A stretch of 64,000 nucleotides of DNA from Rhabdornis inornatus (taxonomy: Eukaryota > Chordata > Aves > Passeriformes > Rhabdornithidae), in contig VWZS01006760.1 in NCBI GenBank assembly GCA_013397075.1, positions 1 through 64,000 of the forward strand. Direction: 5' to 3'. A program made the position numbers and the translations under genes. How positions within the stretch are numbered: position 1 is the first letter of the stretch; every line of letters begins with the position of its first letter. The notes under the pieces are model-generated. The model worked only from the letters and a program-made list of their open reading frames with translations, did no database searches and had not been told where the DNA came from. Positions 55,201-61,200 of this stretch are shown piece by piece.

Positions 55201-58200
55201 TAAAACCTTTCAGCATCTGATTAGTTTAAATGAATTAATAATCTCACAAACAGCAGCTTCCCTCATCTGGTATGAAGGCACAAGGTGCAGCTGGCTTGTC
55301 AGACATGAATAAAGTCTCAGCTGCTGCACAGCTAAATGAAATATTGATCCCTGCTTGTGCAGAGCATGTCTCTCACAGTTATTTACCAGTGCAGATGCCA
55401 TCCTTTGGGTAGAAGCCCTGGCCACAGCTGGCCAGGCAGAGCCCCTCCTGCAGCACGTGTGACGGGTCTTTGCAGGACAGGCAGTGGCTCTCGGCAGCTC
55501 CCCAGCACGAGGAGCAGGACTCGTGACAGGCTGCAGGGGAGAGAGAAATGTAGGATTAGCCAACGACCTGCTTCCAACCAGCTCTTCACAAAAAAGAGCC
55601 TGCACCACTTCTCTGCGGGTTTGCTCAGGATTTCACTGCTACAGAAGATGAAAAATAACAACCACAAGCCACTGCTGCTCTCAGGTTAGAATCTTTCATC
55701 CAAGCTATCCCCAGGACAACTTCCAGCTGCGTTTTGCACGTGGAATGTGACGGCAGCACACATCAGAGCAGTTGGTGCAGCTGTTAGGAGCCCAGGAGGA
55801 GTGTTGGGAACACTGTAAAGTCCCTGGTGCCAGGGGCTGCACAAGCACAAAGGGGAATAGGAAGAGATCCCATCACAGGCTACTTAAAACTCAGATCCTT
55901 GGGGTGACTGCTGACAGTAACCCAGCTCTGGGCACAAACACAGAACTGCACTGCAGGGCTGTACTCAAAGTTTGGCAAAATTAAAAAAAAAGCCAGCCTG
56001 CTTTCAGAAACAACAACTCCTGTCCTTCCAGGTGCAAAAGGAAATGACTTACCAGGAATCCTCACATGCTTTGCCTGAGTAATTCCTGGGAAAAATATGG
56101 GGGACAGACTCCTACCAAATCCTGTGCTACCAGTGTTGTAGCAACGGTGCAAATTACAGTTCTTTTAGCTGTTAAGGTTTTTGATTTTTTTTTCTCAATT
56201 ACACCCAAAGATGTTCTTCAATTAATTATTTCACAATAAGGCAGGCACATGCTTGTGCTCCCAGCCGGTGGCAGGTGGGAGAAAAGGGAACTTCTTGCTC
56301 TTGGCCCTGCAAACACATCTGAAGCTGCAGCCACCCAAGAAAAACTCATCTGTCAATAGCATCAGTGCAATGCAGAAACCAGCAGGCACAGCAGCAGCTC
56401 ATCCACAGAACTAAGAGCACATTATTATTATTATTCTACATGAGTCATATGGCACAGAAGGGTGTAACACTCCATCCCAGGGGATTTCACTGCTGCCCAA
56501 GGCAGGGAAGTGCTATCAGCTCCATCTCACATGGAGGGAACTGGAACACCTGGGCTTAGAACAGGGAGTGTTCCGTGGGCAAGGCACGGGACATTTGGCA
56601 CATTTGAGCTCATGCCCAGCACATGGTCCTTTGGCATTGTGGATACTCCTTCTCCACACTTCCACCTTGGTTTATTTTCCCTTTTCTTGTCTTGATTAGC
56701 TGTTTGCTCTCCCTCATTCTCACCTTCCTGCATCCTCCCCGATCATTCCAGCATCCTGTGGCTCTTCTGGTTCCTGAACACTCCAATGTGAGGAGTGTCT
56801 CAAAAGGACCCTGGGCATCCTGTACTGGAAAGGATCTTCCCCTCACAATCCCGACACAAGGAACACCAAACATCCCATCCCAAAGCAGAGCTTGTGCACA
56901 GTTTACTGCTCCAGTCAATAATTTCCCTTGCTGATAAAAAACCCTGCATCTCATTCCAGCTTGGATGATTCTCAGGGCACGTCTACACTCAAAAGTTAAC
57001 TGCAGAGTACAAGTTCATGCTGTAAATTTCTAAGCAGCAAAATGTCCTCACTTCACCTTCCAGACCTGACTGTTTTGCTCCTCTCTAAGCTCACTCTAAC
57101 TTTCAACACATTTTTGAAAGAGTGGCTGCCAGGACTCGGATCCTTTAATTGCAGACTTCCCACTGCACAGCTGGGACCCCTGCCTGTTAACCTGCCTCAG
57201 TATGTCAGCACATCTGAGCATTCCCAGTCATTTGCAAAGTTCTCAATTCCTCCCTAGAGGTGCTGCTCCTTTCCAAGAGACACTTTCCCTGCTGGCAGCC
57301 TGACTCTGTTTTTAAGCAGTTACCAGTTGGCTCCTGCTGGCCCTTGGCAAAGCCCTGTGAGGGCAGTGAGGCCCTGGCACAGGCTCCATCCCTGGAAGTG
57401 TCCAAGGCCAGGCTGGATGGAGCTCTGAGCAACCTGGGATAGAGGAAAGCGTCCACAGCAGAGGGATTGGAACACAATAATCTTTACAGTCTCTTCCAAC
57501 CCAAACTCTTCCATTCTTTGATTCCCTGATTACACACTCTGACTCCAGAATCCCTGGCTTTTTGAGCACTGGATCACTGCCAGGCTCAAGAGCTGCCCCT
57601 CACCCAAACAGCCAGGCACCAACTCCACAGAAAGAACAAGGGAGAAATGGAAGCATTCAATGAGCCACTGTCAGCTCAAACATCTTTGCCTGCAGCAATG
57701 AAGTGGCTGTGTGAAAATAAATCACCAGAAGTGACTGCATGGCCAGGAAGCTGTTCCCACCCCCCTGGCTATTTCCAGTTTGGATTTATAGGGGCTGTTT
57801 TGCAGCTCACCAAACTGTCTCTTCTGCAAACATGTGAAACCCTCCCAGGTCTGACCACAGCAGGAGGGCAATGCCAGTGGTATCCCAGCAAGAACACGGA
57901 AGGCACTGCTGGGCTTTGGGGTCCCACTGATCTGTGCCACCTCTCCTCTGCACTCCTCCCTGGGAGCTGGGCAAGCTCAGCTCAGCCAGGCTCAGCCCCG
58001 GATCCTGGAGGATCCTCCACAGCCAGGGACAGCAGGGAAAAGCGACACAAAGGGAGCAGAAATCCAAGTGCTTTGCTCCAGAGTGAGCCGGGTCTGTTAG
58101 TGTCAAGTTACACACTTCAACATCGGCATTTTGGGAGATGAAAGCAGAAACACTCCAGTTCTGCCTGGGCTTTTGAATAATCCTGGAAACATAAATAATT

Positions 58201-61200
58201 AAGTTAGAAAAAGGCAGTGAGAGCATTGAACATTGCAAGTCCTTCGAGCCCTTCCATTCCACCACGCAGACATAGTTTATTTTTGCTTTGCTTTGCCTTT
58301 GGTGAGGGAGTTCTCTTTCTGCCAAGGGAGAGCCCACCACTCTGCTTGACACAAACTCAACCATGATCTTTAAATCCACTGCTACATAACTCAACTTACT
58401 ACCTTTTATTCTCAATTTTACTTTCTCTTAATGGTTTTAATTCTTCACAAAAGCAAGCGGAGGGATGGGGGCAGGAAAACAACCCCAGCGTAGGATTAAA
58501 ATAGGGCAGAGATCAAACAACTGTAATCAAAAATTCCAAAGAGCCTCAATTAGAGCAGCTGTTATAAAACATGAACAAAAGGAAAGGTTAATTCACTGTG
58601 TTTTTCTACAATGCAGACAACAGTGTTTTAACAAGAGGATAGAGCAAGCAACCTGGTGTTAAGTCTCTTTCAAGTCCAGAGTGAATTCCTCAAGAGGGAG
58701 TTTACTGGAACTATAGCAATTAACACAGTCTAGTTCATCCTTTCTGTGATTTTGGAACATGCTTATTGTGGATGTTAAAACCATTATGAGGAAAATCTTT
58801 GGGAGCAGTCTGAGTCCTGTCTCCACAATCTGATTAGAGATTTGCAGAAATAAAGAGGATACAAGGAAAAGAGTGAATGGCCATGAATTACGGACTGTGT
58901 CTGAAATGTAAGACTTTCTCCACTGGTTTGACTTTATGCAGAAAATGCAGCCAGGCAGAACTAAAGCAAATTGGTTTAATTCCCCTGAGGAAAGAGGAAC
59001 AAATTTTCCCAGCAACATTCAGCTACAAGCATGCAAATCTGGATGGAGTGTACAATCAGTAATCTACGAACCAGCAATAAAATGAAACATTAGCCTTTGC
59101 CTACCCCTTCAGCAGTGCACGGGCACTGCCAATTAAAACACCACGAGCAGGTGGAAAGGAAATGATAAAATAAAACCAAATGAAGTAGAAGATTATTTGA
59201 TACTTAAGCCTATAAATTCTTTTGGACTGGGTCTCTCTTACCTATTTATACATTCACAGTGGTGCCCTGTGCTGTAGTGGCTGCTGGAGGATAGAGATTG
59301 TTCAGACTTTCAAAACCTGAAACAAGTGGTCGGCTCTTCAAGGGAAACCACTTCAGAAAAGGAAGCTGGACTTACCATCTAAAGTGCTTTGCCCTGAGAT
59401 GTGCCAAAAGCCCTCAGCTTGTATTTAATTCTGAGCAGGAGGGTTAGTTCCAAAGAAATTAATGTGATGGCTCAGAAGTTAAGCATTTGCTCCACCCCTC
59501 TGCTGAATCAGAGCTGCAGAAATAATTAGAAGGCCCTCTAGAAAGGCCAACATCAAGAAGGGAAAAGTGTTAATTTTAGAGAAAACAATTAAACTGCCGT
59601 GATGAAAAAGCAGCTGCTTTACAGTTTGGGAAGAGTTTTAAGTATTTCAAAGGAGCAGGGGAAGCTCATAAAAGCACTGTCATAGCTCCATCAAAGAGAA
59701 AGCTAACTTCTGAAACTTACTCTCAATTTTGCCAACTGCTAGGATAAAGGATTTAGACACATCTCAGTGTTTTATAGAATTACCAATTTACTTTGTAAAA
59801 ATGCTTCCCGAGAGCAGCGAGCTCAATGCATTTCCAGGATCAAATGAATGGCAAAACAAAGCAGAAAACTTCCCCAGAAAGTATTTCCTGAGTCCTACCA
59901 ATCCAAGCAATTTTCTATACACCTCAAAGTACCACATCCTGAAAGGTCTGGCATGAACAGGCAGTCTGCACTGAAGTCAAAGAAACACACAACAGAACCG
60001 ACCCACTGAGGAATTGTCATGAATATTTCCCCAAGCAGTGATCAATTTTACCCTGCATGACTCGGTTCCTCTGTTCACTCACTCCTTCCTTTACTCTCTA
60101 GGGTGAACATTAACACCTATGTCAACAGCAGATGCCTCAAGAGAGAGGGTTCTCACAGCCCAGGTAGAGCTTTTGCCATCACAGAGTGATGAGAAACAGA
60201 GAAACTCTTTTGTTTCGAATTACCTGTGCAGAGGAGCTGATCCTGAACGTAGCCCCTACCACAGGAAGTCACACACTGCCCGTCCTGCAGCAGCAGGGGT
60301 GTCTGGCATGAGGAGCACTCAAATCCGTTGGTGCAGGCTGAGCAGGTTTCATTGCAGGCTTCCAGGAGAAATGAGAGAGAAGAAAAATCAATCCCAAATC
60401 CCTGATGCAGAAAGACCCCTCTGCTCTGACAAAATGAGACGATTTTGCCTCGTTTCAGCTGAAGAGTTCAAGAACTTGCTTGTTCTTCCACCTGAAACCT
60501 CACAAAGTCTCCTGATTACAACACAGCACATGCCTGGAGCTTTTCCAAGCAAAGCCTGGCAATCCCTTTAGAATGAACCCATGGGATCCCACAGCTTGCA
60601 GCAGAGAAGGGGGTGCAAGCCCTGGCAGGAATTACCTAAGCAGGCCCCCCCGTGCTGGTAGAAGCCCTGCTCACACATCTCCACACAGCGTCCATCCTGC
60701 AGCCACTTCCTGGGGTCCTGGCAGGAGTCACAGTGCTCAGAGCCCTGGGAGCAGCTCACACAGTCTGGGTGGCACTCACCTGGCACAGGGGGAGCACAGA
60801 GAGGGGAAAACAAAAGCAGTTTTGGCAGTCAGGAAGGAGCAAAACAATACAAGTCCCAAATCAAAGTGAAATCCATCACTTGTTTTTTCCCCAGGTGGTA
60901 CAAGGTGTGTTAGCTTTGGAGTGGGTTTTATATACAAGATTATATCAAAGGGGCTAAGTGTTTTATTGCTCTATTTAGTATGTGAGAAGCCATTATATAG
61001 ACTCAGATTTTCTAGGCAATTGATTAAAAGGGTATTCATTGTCCACATGATTTCTCAGCAGTAAAAATTTTAAGTCACCAGGAATTAACAGCCTGAAACA
61101 ACCTGAATTTGAGATTCCTAAAGCCAAACCCTGCAGTAAGTCAGGACTCTGTGTCAATGCCAGGTCAGAGTACAGGTGGCAGACTGCTCCCCCTCCAGAA

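Larger units (their letters stand above)
55531..60223. other. Intron, 4.7 kb, contains a CR1 copy
   Basis: It holds an (ATT)5 microsatellite at 56421-56435 and a CR1 fragment at 57372-57523. No gene or RNA was recognised in the remainder. Confidence 0.5.

Noticed and set aside
58877..59062. Small intronic open frame with a CxxC-x10-CxxC pattern (CLKC...CRKC)
   Set aside because: It looks like a zinc ribbon at first sight. It has no supporting context, no splice or promoter signal, and the low complexity of the motif makes chance likely.
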